Assembly (NCBI RefSeq): GCF_002161555.1
Contig: NZ_NFHZ01000009.1
Coordinates: 1 to 64,000 of the forward strand
DNA from: Barnesiella sp. An55
GTDB taxonomy: Bacteria; Bacteroidota; Bacteroidia; Bacteroidales; Barnesiellaceae
DNA length: 64,000 nucleotides
Reading direction: 5' to 3'
Below, in pieces: positions 35,168 through 44,952 of the stretch. The stretch's first letter is position 1. Each line of letters begins with the position of its first letter. Below the pieces are notes generated by a model. That model did no database searches. It had not been told where the DNA came from and was given only the letters and a program-made list of their open reading frames with translations. The position numbers and the translations under genes were made by a program.

Positions 35168-36429
35168 CCACTGCAAGAAAAGAGCTCTCGCTTCTCGAAC
35201 TGAACGCCCGGGTGCGTGAAGCCGTGCAGGAGTCGCTACCCGAGCGCTACTGGGTACGGGCCGAAATCAGCGAAGCCCGCATACACCCCTCGGGGCACTG
35301 CTACCTCGAGCTCATCGAAAAAGAGGAGGCTACCGGGCGCACTCTGGCCAAAGCCCGAGCCACGATATGGGCCACCACCTTCAGGCTGCTGCGTCCCTGG
35401 TTCGAGCAATCGACCGGACAACTCTTCACCGCCGGCATCAAGATACTCATTCTCGTGAGCCCCACCTTCCACGAGCTCTATGGCTACAGCCTCACCATAC
35501 ACGACATCGACCCGGCCTATACGCTGGGCGACGCCGCCCGTCGGCGTGCCGCCATTCTGCAACAGCTGCGCGACGAGGGGGTGGCCGACATGAACAAGGA
35601 GCTCTCGTGGCCGGCCCTGCCGCAACGTTTCGCCATCATCTCTTCACCCTCGGCCGCCGGGTATGGCGACTTCATGAACCAGATACAGAACAACCCCTAC
35701 GGCTACCGGGTCTATACCGCACTCTTCGCCGCCTCGATGCAGGGCGAGCAGACCGAGAGCTCCATCATCGAAGCCCTCGACCGCATTGCCCGTCACGAGA
35801 GTCTGTTCGACGGAGTGGTCATTATTCGGGGTGGAGGTGCCACCTCCGACCTCAACAGCTTCGACAGCTACGCCCTGGCGGCCAACGTCGCCCAGTTTCC
35901 CCTGCCCGTCATTACCGGTATCGGCCACGAACGCGACGATACCGTCATCGACCTGGTGGCCAACACCCGGGTCAAGACCCCCACGGCTGCGGCCGAATGG
36001 ATCATTGCCCGCCTGCACGAAGCCGACCTGCATGTCGCCGGCCTCTCCCTGACGATAAGTGACGAGGTGCGCAACCGCATCCAACGCGAGAAACAGAACC
36101 TGCAACGCACCACCTCGGCCCTTCCGCTGCTGGTCGAGCGGCGCATCTTGAACGAACGGCACAAAAACGAGCTTTGGCTCGAACAGATAAAACACGCCCT
36201 GCGCTCCCGGCTCGATGCCGAGCGCTCCCGACTCGACACCCTCGAGACCACCGTCACCCTGGTATCGCCCCAGTCGCTGCTGCAACGGGGATACAGCCTC
36301 ACCCTGCACCAGGGACGAGTGGTCAAAAGCGTGGCCGAAATCGCACCCGGCGAAATCGTCGAAACCCTGTTGGCCGACGGCTCCGTCACCAGCCGGGTCG
36401 AAACCATACAACCCACCGAAACCAAATAG
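35164..36429 (+). CDS. xseA: exodeoxyribonuclease VII large subunit
   Basis: XseA (421 aa), catalytic subunit of exonuclease VII, which degrades single-stranded DNA from both ends. An N-terminal OB-fold (SLLELNARVREAVQESLPERYWVRAEIS) is followed by the catalytic core (AIISSPSAAGYGDFMNQI, IIRGGGATSDLNSFDSYALA, ITGIGHERDDTVIDLVANTRVKTPTAAAE) and a coiled-coil C-terminus that binds XseB. The start ATG at 35164 overlaps the stop of the protease gene. XseB follows after 8 nt. Confidence 0.96.
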   Translation: MTTARKELSLLELNARVREAVQESLPERYWVRAEISEARIHPSGHCYLELIEKEEATGRTLAKARATIWATTFRLLRPWFEQSTGQLFTAGIKILILVSPTFHELYGYSLTIHDIDPAYTLGDAARRRAAILQQLRDEGVADMNKELSWPALPQRFAIISSPSAAGYGDFMNQIQNNPYGYRVYTALFAASMQGEQTESSIIEALDRIARHESLFDGVVIIRGGGATSDLNSFDSYALAANVAQFPLPVITGIGHERDDTVIDLVANTRVKTPTAAAEWIIARLHEADLHVAGLSLTISDEVRNRIQREKQNLQRTTSALPLLVERRILNERHKNELWLEQIKHALRSRLDAERSRLDTLETTVTLVSPQSLLQRGYSLTLHQGRVVKSVAEIAPGEIVETLLADGSVTSRVETIQPTETK

Positions 36430-36437
36430 ATAACGAT

Positions 36438-36641
36438 ATGCCCCAGAAAAAAGAACTCTCCTACGCCGAAGCAATGGCCGAGCTGGAATCGATTGTCACC
36501 AAGCTGCAAAACAACGAATACGAAATCGACGAGCTGCAAAAGTGTACAGCCCGCTCGCTCGAGTTGCTCAAATTCTGCAAGTCGAAACTCTTTGAGACCG
36601 ACGAGGCTTTGCAAAAAATACTGAACGAACTGAACGATTAG
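36438..36641 (+). CDS. xseB: exodeoxyribonuclease VII small subunit
   Basis: A 67-residue helical protein with the XseB signature SYAEAMAELESIVTKLQNNEYEIDEL. It forms the small subunit that wraps the coiled coil of XseA. It lies 8 nt downstream of xseA in the usual order. Confidence 0.95.
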   Translation: MPQKKELSYAEAMAELESIVTKLQNNEYEIDELQKCTARSLELLKFCKSKLFETDEALQKILNELND

Positions 36642-36719
36642 CCCCGCCGGTCAGTCCCATAAGGAGTAGCCCGATAGAGAATATATGGCGGGCTTATAGG
36701 CTAAATCAAAAAAAATGTT

Positions 36720-36727
36720 TAATTTTG
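36720..36727 (+). promoter_or_regulatory. -7 box of gltX
   Basis: TAATTTTG exactly matches TAnnTTTG. It falls inside a possible longer gltX frame starting at 36715 and so supports the ATG at 36751. Confidence 0.55.
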
Positions 36728-36750
36728 TCGAGTTTTTCAACATCAAGAAT

Positions 36751-38268
36751 ATGACCGAAAGAAAAGTACGGGTGCGTTTCGCACCAAGCCCGACAGGCGC
36801 TTTACACATTGGCGGAGTCCGTACCGCTCTCTATAACTACCTGTTTGCCAAGCAACACCATGGCGAAATGATTTTCCGCATCGAAGATACCGACTCCCAA
36901 CGTTTCGTGCCGGGAGCCGAAGCCTATATCATCGAGGCCCTCGAATGGCTGGGCATCCACTTCGACGAAGGAGTGAGCTACGGAGGCAACTATGGTCCCT
37001 ACCGTCAATCGGAACGAAAAGAGATCTATCGCCAATATGTCGATCAGCTGCTCGATGCCGGCAAAGCCTACATCGCTTTCGACACCCCCGCCGAGCTGGA
37101 GGCCAAACGCAAGGAGATACCCAACTTCCAATACGATGCATCGACCCGCATGCAGATGCGCAACTCGCTCACGATGAGCAAAGAGGAGGTCGATCGCCTC
37201 ATCGCCGACGGCACCCAGTATGTGGTGCGGTTCAAAATCGAACCGGGCGAAGACGTGGTCGTGCACGACCTCATCCGGGGCGACGTCACCATCAACTCGT
37301 CGATTCTCGACGACAAGGTGCTCTACAAGTCGGCCGACAACCTGCCCACCTACCACCTGGCCAATATCGTCGATGACCACCTGATGCTCGTCTCGCACGT
37401 CATCCGCGGCGAAGAGTGGTTGCCCTCGGCCCCCCTGCACGTTCTGCTCTACCGGGCCTTCGGCTGGGAAGACACGATGCCCTACTTTGCCCACCTGCCG
37501 CTGCTGCTCAAACCCGACGGCAAAGGCAAACTGAGCAAGCGCGACGGCGACCGGCTGGGATTCCCCGTATTCCCCCTCGAGTGGCACGACCCCAAGACGG
37601 GAGAAGTCTCGTCGGGATACCGCGAATCGGGCTACCTGCCCGAAGCCGTGGTCAACTTCCTCGCCCTGCTGGGCTGGAATCCCGGCAACGACCAGGAAAT
37701 CATGTCGATGGACGAGCTCATCCAGCTCTTCTCGCTCGAGAAGTGCAGCAAGAGCGGTGCAAAATTCGACTACGAAAAAGGCAAATGGTTCAACCACAAA
37801 TATATCCAGGCCAAGAGTAACGAAGAGCTCACCACACTCTTCATGCCCATCCTCAAAGAGAAGGGCATCGAAGCCGACCCCGCCACCGTGGCCCGCATCA
37901 TTGGGCTGGTAAAGGGACGCGTAAGTTTCGTCAAGGAGTTGTGGGACCAGGCCGCCTTCTTCTTTGTCGCTCCCACCAGCTACGAAGAGAAATCGGTGAA
38001 AAAACGCTGGAAAGAGGATACCCCCGCCATCATGCGCGAGCTCATCGAGATTCTGCGTAACCTCGACGACCTCTCGTCGGCCCACGCCGAGAAAGTGGTT
38101 CTCGACTGGATCGAGCGCAACGGCTATCACCTGGGCAACGTGATGAATGCCTTCCGCCTGGCCGTAGTAGGCGAGTGCAAAGGCCCCCACATGTTCGACA
38201 TCACCGAAATCATGGGTAAGGAAGAGACTATCAAACGCATCGAGAGAGCCATCGAATATTTGGGTTGA
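36751..38268 (+). CDS. gltX: glutamyl-tRNA synthetase
   Basis: Class I aminoacyl-tRNA synthetase (505 aa) charging tRNA-Glu. The HIGH motif is in [13 protein letters not shown] and the KMSKS equivalent in [10 protein letters not shown]. Zinc-region cysteines are not evident, as in many non-discriminating types. The frame extends upstream to 36715, but the ATG at 36751 ([16 protein letters not shown]) matches the family start and the promoter -7 box lies within the extension. The stop overlaps the ATG of the next gene (TGATG). Confidence 0.97.
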   Translation: MTERKVRVRFAPSPTGALHIGGVRTALYNYLFAKQHHGEMIFRIEDTDSQRFVPGAEAYIIEALEWLGIHFDEGVSYGGNYGPYRQSERKEIYRQYVDQLLDAGKAYIAFDTPAELEAKRKEIPNFQYDASTRMQMRNSLTMSKEEVDRLIADGTQYVVRFKIEPGEDVVVHDLIRGDVTINSSILDDKVLYKSADNLPTYHLANIVDDHLMLVSHVIRGEEWLPSAPLHVLLYRAFGWEDTMPYFAHLPLLLKPDGKGKLSKRDGDRLGFPVFPLEWHDPKTGEVSSGYRESGYLPEAVVNFLALLGWNPGNDQEIMSMDELIQLFSLEKCSKSGAKFDYEKGKWFNHKYIQAKSNEELTTLFMPILKEKGIEADPATVARIIGLVKGRVSFVKELWDQAAFFFVAPTSYEEKSVKKRWKEDTPAIMRELIEILRNLDDLSSAHAEKVVLDWIERNGYHLGNVMNAFRLAVVGECKGPHMFDITEIMGKEETIKRIERAIEYLG

Positions 38269-39347
38269 TGAACCATCGTCACATATATACACTGCTGATT
38301 GTCGCACTCACAGCCGCTCTGCTCCCCGCCAAGGCGCAGCAAGTGGCATGGAGTGTCGATATGACGGCATTTTTCGACAACCGGGAATACAGCTACAACA
38401 AGGTCGAGTCGCAAACCTTCTTCGGCACACGACTCTCGCCCGAGATAGGTTTGCGCATGGGCCACAGCGCCATCATGGCCGGAGCCTCGTGGGTACAGCC
38501 CATCGACGGCTCTACCGACAACGCCCGCATACACCCCACGGCCTATTACCGCTACACGTCGTCGCGATTCCGCATGTCGATGGGTATGTTTCCCCGCACC
38601 CAACTGATTGAGAATGTACCCGCCATCCTGCAGTACGATTCGCTCACCTACTTCAGGCCCAACATCGCCGGTGCCCTCTTCCAGTACATACACCCCAAAG
38701 GCTTTGCTGAGCTTTATGCCGACTGGCGTCAGGTACAGACCGAAGTAAAACGCGAAGCCTTCATGGTCGTATTCAACGGACGGTGGCAACCGCTGCCCTA
38801 CCTCTTTGCCGGTGGGCACCTGGTGATGAACCACCTGGCCCGGCCCCGCAACTCGGACGACCGCTACACCGTGACCGACGACCTCATCGCCAGCCCCTAC
38901 GTGGGAATAGACCTCACCCCTTGTACCCCGCTCGACACGCTCACCCTCAAGGTGGGCTATCACATCAGCCTCGAGCGGCTGCGCAACGTGGGCACCTGGC
39001 ATCACCCGCAGGGCATCCTCATCGACCTGTTGGCCGAATGGCGATTCCTGGGACTGCGCAACACCTTCTACAAGGGAGGAGCCCAAATGCCGTTCTATCC
39101 CCAACTGGGTGCCCAGCTCAACCAGGGCGACCCCTTCTACCAGTCGCCCACCTACAACCGCACCGACATCTATGCCTATATCTTCCGCAAGAGTTACCTC
39201 AACTGCATGGCCTCGATCAACCTGCACTACACGCCAGGCAACTTCGACCTGCAACAACAGCTTATCGTGCGGTTCTATCTCGATGACCAAGCGTGGAAAA
39301 ACCGGGGGGACGAAAAGAAACGGGAATATCTGAAAAACATCTTGTAA
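38268..39347 (+). CDS. putative outer-membrane beta-barrel protein, function unknown
   Basis: A 359-residue protein with a signal peptide (cleavage near LPAKAQ) and, after it, a long run of alternating aromatic/polar strands (FDNREYSYNKVESQTFFGTR, YRYTSSRFRMSMGMFPR, LKVGYHISLERL) typical of an outer-membrane barrel. No known family is recognised with certainty. Translation is probably coupled to gltX through the TGATG overlap, and waaA follows after 25 nt. A link to lipopolysaccharide assembly is only suggested by position. Confidence 0.65.
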   Translation: MNHRHIYTLLIVALTAALLPAKAQQVAWSVDMTAFFDNREYSYNKVESQTFFGTRLSPEIGLRMGHSAIMAGASWVQPIDGSTDNARIHPTAYYRYTSSRFRMSMGMFPRTQLIENVPAILQYDSLTYFRPNIAGALFQYIHPKGFAELYADWRQVQTEVKREAFMVVFNGRWQPLPYLFAGGHLVMNHLARPRNSDDRYTVTDDLIASPYVGIDLTPCTPLDTLTLKVGYHISLERLRNVGTWHHPQGILIDLLAEWRFLGLRNTFYKGGAQMPFYPQLGAQLNQGDPFYQSPTYNRTDIYAYIFRKSYLNCMASINLHYTPGNFDLQQQLIVRFYLDDQAWKNRGDEKKREYLKNIL

Positions 39348-39372
39348 ACCTGACACGAGAATTTGGTTGGCT

Positions 39373-40608
39373 ATGAAATGTATCTATAACTTTGGAATAT
39401 ATTGCTACAAACAACTGGTTGCCCTGGCCGGCATACGCAACGCCAAGGCTCGCAAACTGACACAGGGACAAAAAGGCATCTTCGACTACCTGGAACAGAA
39501 GGCACGGCCACAAGGCGGATACCTGTGGATACACGCTTCGTCGCTGGGCGAGTTTGAGCAAGGCCGACCGCTCATCGAGGCCATCCGCAAAGCCCGCCCC
39601 GAGACCCGCATCCTGCTCACCTTCTTCTCCCCCTCGGGCTACGAAGTGCGCAAAAACTACGACGGGGCCGATCTCGTGTGCTACCTGCCCTTCGACCTGC
39701 CGGGCAACGTGAAACGATTCCTCGACATCACCCGCCCCACCGAAGCCATATTCATCAAATATGAATTCTGGGCCAACTACCTCAACGAACTCAAACGACG
39801 GAATATCCCCACCTACATCATCTCGGCCATATTCCGTCCCAAACAGATATTCTTCCGCTTCTACGGCGGCTACTTCCGCCGCATCCTGCGCAACTTCACC
39901 CACCTCTATATCCAGAACGAACAGTCGCGCCAACTGCTGGCCGGCATTGGCATCACCAACGTGTCGGTCGTGGGCGACACCCGCTTCGACCGCGTGAGCG
40001 ACATTCGCCGCTCGGCCAAGGATCTGCCCCTCATCGAACGCTTCGCCCAAGGGAAAAAGGTACTCATTGCCGGCAGCTCATGGCCCAAAGACGAAGAGTT
40101 TATCATCGACTACTTCAACCGTCGCAACGATATCAAGCTCATTCTGGCTCCGCACGAGATTCACGAGTCACACCTGCTCTTCATCGAAAGCCTGCTGAAA
40201 CGTCCCTCCCGGCGCTATACCCAGGCCACCGAGGACGAAATGGCATCGTGCGACTGCCTCATCATCGACTGCTTCGGACTGCTCTCGTCGATCTACCGCT
40301 ACGGCACTCTGGCCTATGTAGGCGGCGGATTCGGAGCCGGCATCCACAACATTGCCGAGGCAGCCGTCTATGACCTGCCCGTCATCTTCGGGCCCAACCA
40401 CCAGCGGTTCAAAGAGGCCCATGAGTTGATAGCCTGCGGCGGCGGATTTGCCATCGCCTCGGGTGAGGAGTTCGACACCACGGCCAACCGCCTGCTCGAC
40501 AACCCCGACACTCTGGCCACAGCCAGCCACAACGCCGGTCATTACATCGCCTCGCACACAGGTGCCACCCGCCTCATCCTCAAGGAGCTTTTTAACATCG
40601 AGGCCTGA
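39373..40608 (+). CDS. waaA: 3-deoxy-D-manno-octulosonic acid transferase
   Basis: Kdo transferase (411 aa), an inner-membrane-associated GT-B enzyme that adds Kdo to the lipid A precursor. Conserved blocks include LWIHASSLGEFEQGRPLIEAI, LLTFFSPSGYEV, YLPFDLPGNVKRFLDITRP, IKYEFWANYL, VVGDTRFDRV and YVGGGFGAGIHNIAEAAVYDLPVIFGPN. The frame has a TTG start two codons upstream, but ATG at 39373 is taken. It is the last gene of the plus-strand run from mnmA. Confidence 0.95.
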   Translation: MKCIYNFGIYCYKQLVALAGIRNAKARKLTQGQKGIFDYLEQKARPQGGYLWIHASSLGEFEQGRPLIEAIRKARPETRILLTFFSPSGYEVRKNYDGADLVCYLPFDLPGNVKRFLDITRPTEAIFIKYEFWANYLNELKRRNIPTYIISAIFRPKQIFFRFYGGYFRRILRNFTHLYIQNEQSRQLLAGIGITNVSVVGDTRFDRVSDIRRSAKDLPLIERFAQGKKVLIAGSSWPKDEEFIIDYFNRRNDIKLILAPHEIHESHLLFIESLLKRPSRRYTQATEDEMASCDCLIIDCFGLLSSIYRYGTLAYVGGGFGAGIHNIAEAAVYDLPVIFGPNHQRFKEAHELIACGGGFAIASGEEFDTTANRLLDNPDTLATASHNAGHYIASHTGATRLILKELFNIEA

Positions 40609-40678
40609 CCTCTCCAGACAAAAAACAATCGCCCCCGCCCACGACAGGCGAGGGAAAGAATAAAATATGTCTGCACGG

Positions 40679-41170
40679 TTAATCCTCTGTAAACGAATCG
40701 ATCAGCCCCTCACAGGCATCCTCGAGCACATTCAGCACATTTTCAAAGCCATCGGCCCCACCATAATAGGGGTCGGGGATACAATCGACCGGATAGTGAC
40801 GGCAATAGTCGGTCATGCGCTGCACCTTGGCCGTCTGTTCGGGCGTATCGGCCATCGAGCGAAGCGTATCGATGTTATAGTCGTCCATGCCCAGAATCAA
40901 GTCGAAGCGATCGAAATCGTCGGGCTGCACCTGACGGCTGCGATGCTCCAGCAGGTAGCCCCGCCGGGCAGCATGCGCCCGCATGCGAGGGTCGGGCAAA
41001 TCACCCGCATGACCGCCGTAAGTCCCGGCCGAATCGACCTCGAAACCATCGGTCACCCCACGTTCACGCGCCAGGTGCAGAAACACCCCTTCGGCTGCCG
41101 GCGATCGGCAGATATTACCCAGGCATACAAACAAAATTTTCACCGGTTTCTTTATCTCTTCTTTTTTCAT
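40679..41170 (-). CDS. low-molecular-weight protein-tyrosine phosphatase
   Basis: A 163-residue cytoplasmic phosphatase. The P-loop is VCLGNICRSPAAEG near the N-terminus and the general-acid aspartate is in IPDPYYGGADGFENV. Length and layout are normal. ATG at 41170 is used; the frame extends a little upstream. It is convergent with waaA. The target is unknown; in some bacteria such enzymes regulate polysaccharide export. Confidence 0.93.
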   Translation of the reverse strand: MKKEEIKKPVKILFVCLGNICRSPAAEGVFLHLARERGVTDGFEVDSAGTYGGHAGDLPDPRMRAHAARRGYLLEHRSRQVQPDDFDRFDLILGMDDYNIDTLRSMADTPEQTAKVQRMTDYCRHYPVDCIPDPYYGGADGFENVLNVLEDACEGLIDSFTED

Positions 41171-41302
41171 TATGCTATTTATTGGGTCTAATAGATATTG
41201 CAAAATAAATAAAAAGCGGGCAAACTCAAGGAGCCATATGACATTTTCATTAAAAAAAGAAAGATTCTCCCAAAAAACCTTTTACTTTCAAGAACGATTT
41301 TA

Positions 41303-41310
41303 TATTTTTG
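41303..41310 (+). promoter_or_regulatory. -7 box of the secreted modular protein gene
   Basis: TATTTTTG matches TAnnTTTG and would give a leader of about 60 nt. No clear -33 is seen. Confidence 0.4.
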
Positions 41311-41375
41311 TTATCCCTTAGCTAATAGACTAAAAACAAATCATCTAGGATACGAGAACTCTAAATATTATATCT

Positions 41376-43589
41376 ATGAAGAAAAATTACTTTTTACGCA
41401 CAGCTATCTTGTTGGTAGCTCTGTTGTGTGGAGTCAGCACCGGTTGGGCTGCCACCTATACCAAAATCTCCACCCTCGAAGAACTGACCGACGGCAAATA
41501 TGTGATTGCCTATGGCACAACATATGCCATGGAAAATGTTGCAAACGGAACTCGTATTGCCGCTACGACAATTACAGTTAGCGACAATAGTCTCCTTAAT
41601 CCCGACGCCTCAATTGTTTGGGACATCACAACGACAGATAATGGAAGAAGCATTATGAGCGGAAACGTTTATGCAGGATTCAATGGTAGTAAAAACACTG
41701 CCACCTTATACAAAACTTTTACCGCTCAAAATTGCGAATTTACATTTTCGGCTAACAACGATGGCACTTTCAAATTGTTAAATGTAGCTTCCCCCACTTT
41801 TTATCTTCAATACAATACAAGTTCAAAGTGGTTTGCCTGCTACGCTGCGTCGAGTAATCAAAAAGATGTTACTCTCTATAAGCTGGAAGAATCAGGTAAA
41901 TCAGATCCCAACCTGGCCTTTACGGGCATCACGGGCGATGTAACCAAACAGTTGAGCGAAGGCAGCTACAGCAGTGTGGCCACTACGGCTTCCGACGCCA
42001 CCATCACGTATAGCAGCAGCGACCAAGAGGTTGCCACCATCGACCAAAGCGGTCTCGTTACACTGGTTGCCGGTGGTACAACGGTTATCAAAGCCGAAGT
42101 CGCTGAAACAGCTACCTACGATGCTTCTTCCGTAGAATATACCTTGACCGTTGTTGACCCGGCTCTGATTAAGACCTTTGCCAAAGTAACCAGCGGTGCC
42201 GTAACCGATGGCAAATACATCATCGTATATCAGAACGGAAATGACGCTACCTCGGTAATGGCCATGAACTCCACCAATACAAAAGATTATTTCGAGTATT
42301 CGGAAATCAACCTCACCGACGGTAAAATCGTAACCGATAACCAATCGATTATCTGGGACATCACCACCGAGAGCGATGGCAACTATTCAATCTCCAACAA
42401 CGGCATCTATGTAGCTTATAACGGCTCAACTTCGACCAGTGGCGGAAACAATGCTTATGCCGATTCGGAATATGCTACCGAAAGAGCCGGGTGGAGAATT
42501 GAGTACGATGCCGAACAAGATGTATTCCTCTTCAAGAATGCGGAAGTCGAAGCTCGTATATTACAATTCAATACAAACGCAAACCAAGGGAGATTTGCTT
42601 GCTACCGCAGCGAACAAGGTAAAATCACCCTCTACAAACTCGAGAGCGGTAAACAGGCTGTAACCGTAGCTTTCAACGAGGTTAGCGGCGACAAAGAGTT
42701 CTTCTTTGCCGAAGGTATTACCTACAACAGCGCCGCCACGGCTACTCCCGAGCGTCCCATCACCTACAGCAGCAGCAACCAGGGCGTTGCCACCATCAGC
42801 ACCGAAGGTATCGTAACGGTAGTAGGTCCCGGTACGACAATCATCAAAGCCATTGCCGCAGGCGATGACACCTACGAAGAGGGTGCCGCCCAATACACCT
42901 TGACGGTACGGGCCTCGTCGGTTACGCTGCCCTACTCGACCGACTTCAAGTCGGGCCTGGGCGACTGGCTCACCTTTGTAACCTACGGCACTACCGAATG
43001 GGGCTCGACCTCTTACGGTGCACAAGCCAACGGCTATAACAAGGGCGACGGCGAGACTTACCTCGTTTCACCTGCCGTAAGTGCTTCCAGCATCGTGCTC
43101 TCCTTCGGTAGCGAAGTGGCTTTCACCGGTCCCGATATTCAACTCTTCTACTCGAGCAATTTCGATCCCAACTCGATGACGCAACCCTCCGAGGCTACTT
43201 GGACCGAAATTACCGACATGGCCACTTGGGCATCGTCGCAAGAGACTACCCCCTCGGGCGACATCGAACTGAAGAATCTCACCGCTCCTATCCGCTTTGC
43301 CTTCAAATACACCTGCTCCGCAGAGGATGGTGCTGCCCGCTGGACCATCACCGACCTCAGCATTAAAGAGGGTGTTTCTTCGGCTATCGAAACGGTAGAA
43401 GCCAACGGCATGAAGATCATCAACGGTAAAGGCCAGGTAACCATCGAAACAGCCGAGGCTGCCCGGGTTGCCGTGTATGCCCTCACCGGTGCACAAGTGC
43501 GTCAACTCAACCTCACCGAGGGTACCAATGTCGTAGAGTTGCCTGCCGGCATCTACGTAATCGGTCGCCAAAAAGTAGTGGTATTCTAA
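41376..43589 (+). CDS. large secreted modular protein with duplicated domains and type IX-like tail
   Basis: A 737-residue exported protein with a signal peptide ending at TGWA. Its order is: module A (about 26-172), a Big2-like Ig domain (176-260), a second module A (264-423), a second Big2-like domain (426-511), a jelly-roll/cleaved-adhesin-like domain (513-668) and a C-terminal tail (672-737) of the type IX sorting type (VAVYALTGAQVRQL...ELPAGIYVIGRQKVVVF). The module A copies share TDGKYVIAY/TDGKYIIVY, VWDITT/IWDITT and FACY...VTLYKLE. The function is unknown; adhesion or glycan binding is possible. Lower GC than its neighbours in the first 500 bp suggests different constraint or origin. 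Confidence 0.8.
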   Translation: MKKNYFLRTAILLVALLCGVSTGWAATYTKISTLEELTDGKYVIAYGTTYAMENVANGTRIAATTITVSDNSLLNPDASIVWDITTTDNGRSIMSGNVYAGFNGSKNTATLYKTFTAQNCEFTFSANNDGTFKLLNVASPTFYLQYNTSSKWFACYAASSNQKDVTLYKLEESGKSDPNLAFTGITGDVTKQLSEGSYSSVATTASDATITYSSSDQEVATIDQSGLVTLVAGGTTVIKAEVAETATYDASSVEYTLTVVDPALIKTFAKVTSGAVTDGKYIIVYQNGNDATSVMAMNSTNTKDYFEYSEINLTDGKIVTDNQSIIWDITTESDGNYSISNNGIYVAYNGSTSTSGGNNAYADSEYATERAGWRIEYDAEQDVFLFKNAEVEARILQFNTNANQGRFACYRSEQGKITLYKLESGKQAVTVAFNEVSGDKEFFFAEGITYNSAATATPERPITYSSSNQGVATISTEGIVTVVGPGTTIIKAIAAGDDTYEEGAAQYTLTVRASSVTLPYSTDFKSGLGDWLTFVTYGTTEWGSTSYGAQANGYNKGDGETYLVSPAVSASSIVLSFGSEVAFTGPDIQLFYSSNFDPNSMTQPSEATWTEITDMATWASSQETTPSGDIELKNLTAPIRFAFKYTCSAEDGAARWTITDLSIKEGVSSAIETVEANGMKIINGKGQVTIETAEAARVAVYALTGAQVRQLNLTEGTNVVELPAGIYVIGRQKVVVF

Positions 43590-43619
43590 TCGAATACAGC
43601 AATCAATCATCATACACAG

Positions 43620-43648
43620 GAGACGGGCTCGCGCCCGTCTCTTTTTTT
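43620..43648 (+). terminator. terminator after the modular protein gene
   Basis: Stem GAGACGGGC/GCCCGTCTC with a TCGC loop and seven following T. Confidence 0.95.
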
Positions 43649-43709
43649 ATGCCCGAAGGTAGGTGAGAGTACACACAGAGGTATTTCGCCCAACAGCCTC
43701 TTCTCCCCC

Positions 43710-43750
43710 AAAAACAGTTCACCCCGAGGAGAGTCTCCCTCGGGGTGAAC
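43710..43750 (-). terminator. terminator of the phosphodiesterase gene
   Basis: A 13-bp stem GTTCACCCCGAGG/CCTCGGGGTGAAC (43717-43729 with 43738-43750); on the minus strand it is followed by TGTTTTTGGGGG. Confidence 0.8.
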
Positions 43751-43782
43751 TTGATTACCCGACAACTAACTTGCTGTCGGTT

Positions 43783-44553
43783 CTATTTCTTCAACAGGTC
43801 GAGCAGCGACACCGGCTCGTTGGTTGTAATAAAGTCGGCCTTGTGGTCGATGAAATATTGCAAATCGCGCGGTTTGTTGACCGTCCACACATTCACGGTG
43901 AGCCCCAGGCGATGCGCCTCGTCGATCCACTGGCTATTCTTTTTCAGCACCCCCGAAGCATAGTCGAGCCCCGTATAACCCAGCTTCTTGAGTTCAGCCG
44001 GACTCTTGTCGCCATTGAGATAAGCCACTTTGGCATCGGGTACCAGACGAATCAATTCGGTTCCCACCCGGTTGCTGAAAGCGATATACTCCACTTGGTC
44101 CTCCATCGCCTTGGCCTTCACCATAGCCACCACCTTCCGGGCCAACTCGTCGTTGCGTTCGGAGGTCGATTGGGTTTTCAGTTCCAACACCAGAATCATG
44201 GGCGACAACTTCTTGCCAGCCTCGAGATAGGCATCGAGCGAAGGGAGAGTTTCGCCATTCTTCAGTTTCGATTGGGTGAGCCGGGCAAAATCGCTCTTTT
44301 CGATTTCCAACCCATCGAGTGTGTGGGCATCGTGATTCACGACCAACTGTCCGTCGGCTGTGAGCCATATATCCAGCTCCGAGCCCCAGCAACCGGCCTC
44401 ATAGGCCTTTTGCAACGAAGCGAGCGAATTTTCGGCCGAGCCTTCGCACTTCCAATACCCGCGATGAGCCACCACCTTTGTAGCGTGTTGAGCACAAATC
44501 CCCTGCGAAAGGGCTATGCACACCGCCATGACCATACCTAATTTTGTTTTCAT
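43783..44553 (-). CDS. glycerophosphodiester phosphodiesterase family protein
   Basis: A 256-residue secreted GDPD. The signal peptide ends around GICAQ. The catalytic TIM-barrel motifs are present: VAHRGYWKCEGSAENSLAS, GSELDIWLTADGQLVVNHD and the C-terminal LTVNVWTVNKPRDLQYFIDHKADFITTNEP. The family cleaves glycerophosphodiesters to glycerol 3-phosphate and an alcohol; a periplasmic place of action is expected. Monocistronic with a TATATTTG -7 box at 44680-44673. Confidence 0.93.
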   Translation of the reverse strand: MKTKLGMVMAVCIALSQGICAQHATKVVAHRGYWKCEGSAENSLASLQKAYEAGCWGSELDIWLTADGQLVVNHDAHTLDGLEIEKSDFARLTQSKLKNGETLPSLDAYLEAGKKLSPMILVLELKTQSTSERNDELARKVVAMVKAKAMEDQVEYIAFSNRVGTELIRLVPDAKVAYLNGDKSPAELKKLGYTGLDYASGVLKKNSQWIDEAHRLGLTVNVWTVNKPRDLQYFIDHKADFITTNEPVSLLDLLKK

Positions 44554-44952
44554 AATCCCATTGTTTTATATAGGTTTCATACTTTGAAATTCAATCAAAT
44601 AGTTTCGACTCCTGCCCAAACGGCAAGTCTCACACGGGCGGGATAATCGTGACTCTCCCCCCTGCTTACTGGCAAATATAGAAGTTTTATCCTGTCCGAC
44701 TTATTTCAAAAAGAATAAAAAACGAGCCGCCGCCAATTTTTTTATTCTGTTGACAATGAACACGATACAGAAAATTATCAAAATTTTTTTCAAGACAGGT
44801 AGGGGGATTTTCAAAAACAGACGTTATAAGGTCAAAATCACATAGCTAAGTGAAGCGAACGGGAAAGCAAAAGCAGCCGGCTTCCCACCCCGCCCAAGTT
44901 GCGGAGAGAACAAAACGGCTCAAGTTTATTCACCGAAAAAAATTAACAAGTT
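44554..44952. other. 400-bp intergenic region with no recognised gene
   Basis: It contains a minus-strand TATATTTG box (44680-44673) that probably serves the phosphodiesterase gene and AT-rich sequence from about 44700 to 44830. The last 120 bp form the leader of the barrel protein gene, with no promoter or known RNA fold that could be recognised. A TTGACA-like hexamer at 44750 is considered chance. Confidence 0.5.

Noticed and set aside
36715-36750. Longer N-terminus of gltX from ATG 36715
   Set aside because: The -7 box TAATTTTG at 36720-36727 lies inside it and the family homology begins at 36751.
36802-38307. 501-codon minus-strand open frame
   Set aside because: Shadow of gltX; the plus strand carries all synthetase motifs.
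40609-40678. GC-rich imperfect hairpin between waaA and the phosphatase gene
   Set aside because: Pairing is interrupted and there is no T run on either strand, so it is left uncalled although a terminator is expected between these convergent genes.
44750-44785. TTGACA hexamer as a sigma-70-type promoter
   Set aside because: Primary sigma of this phylum does not use TTGACA, and no TAnnTTTG box follows at the right distance.
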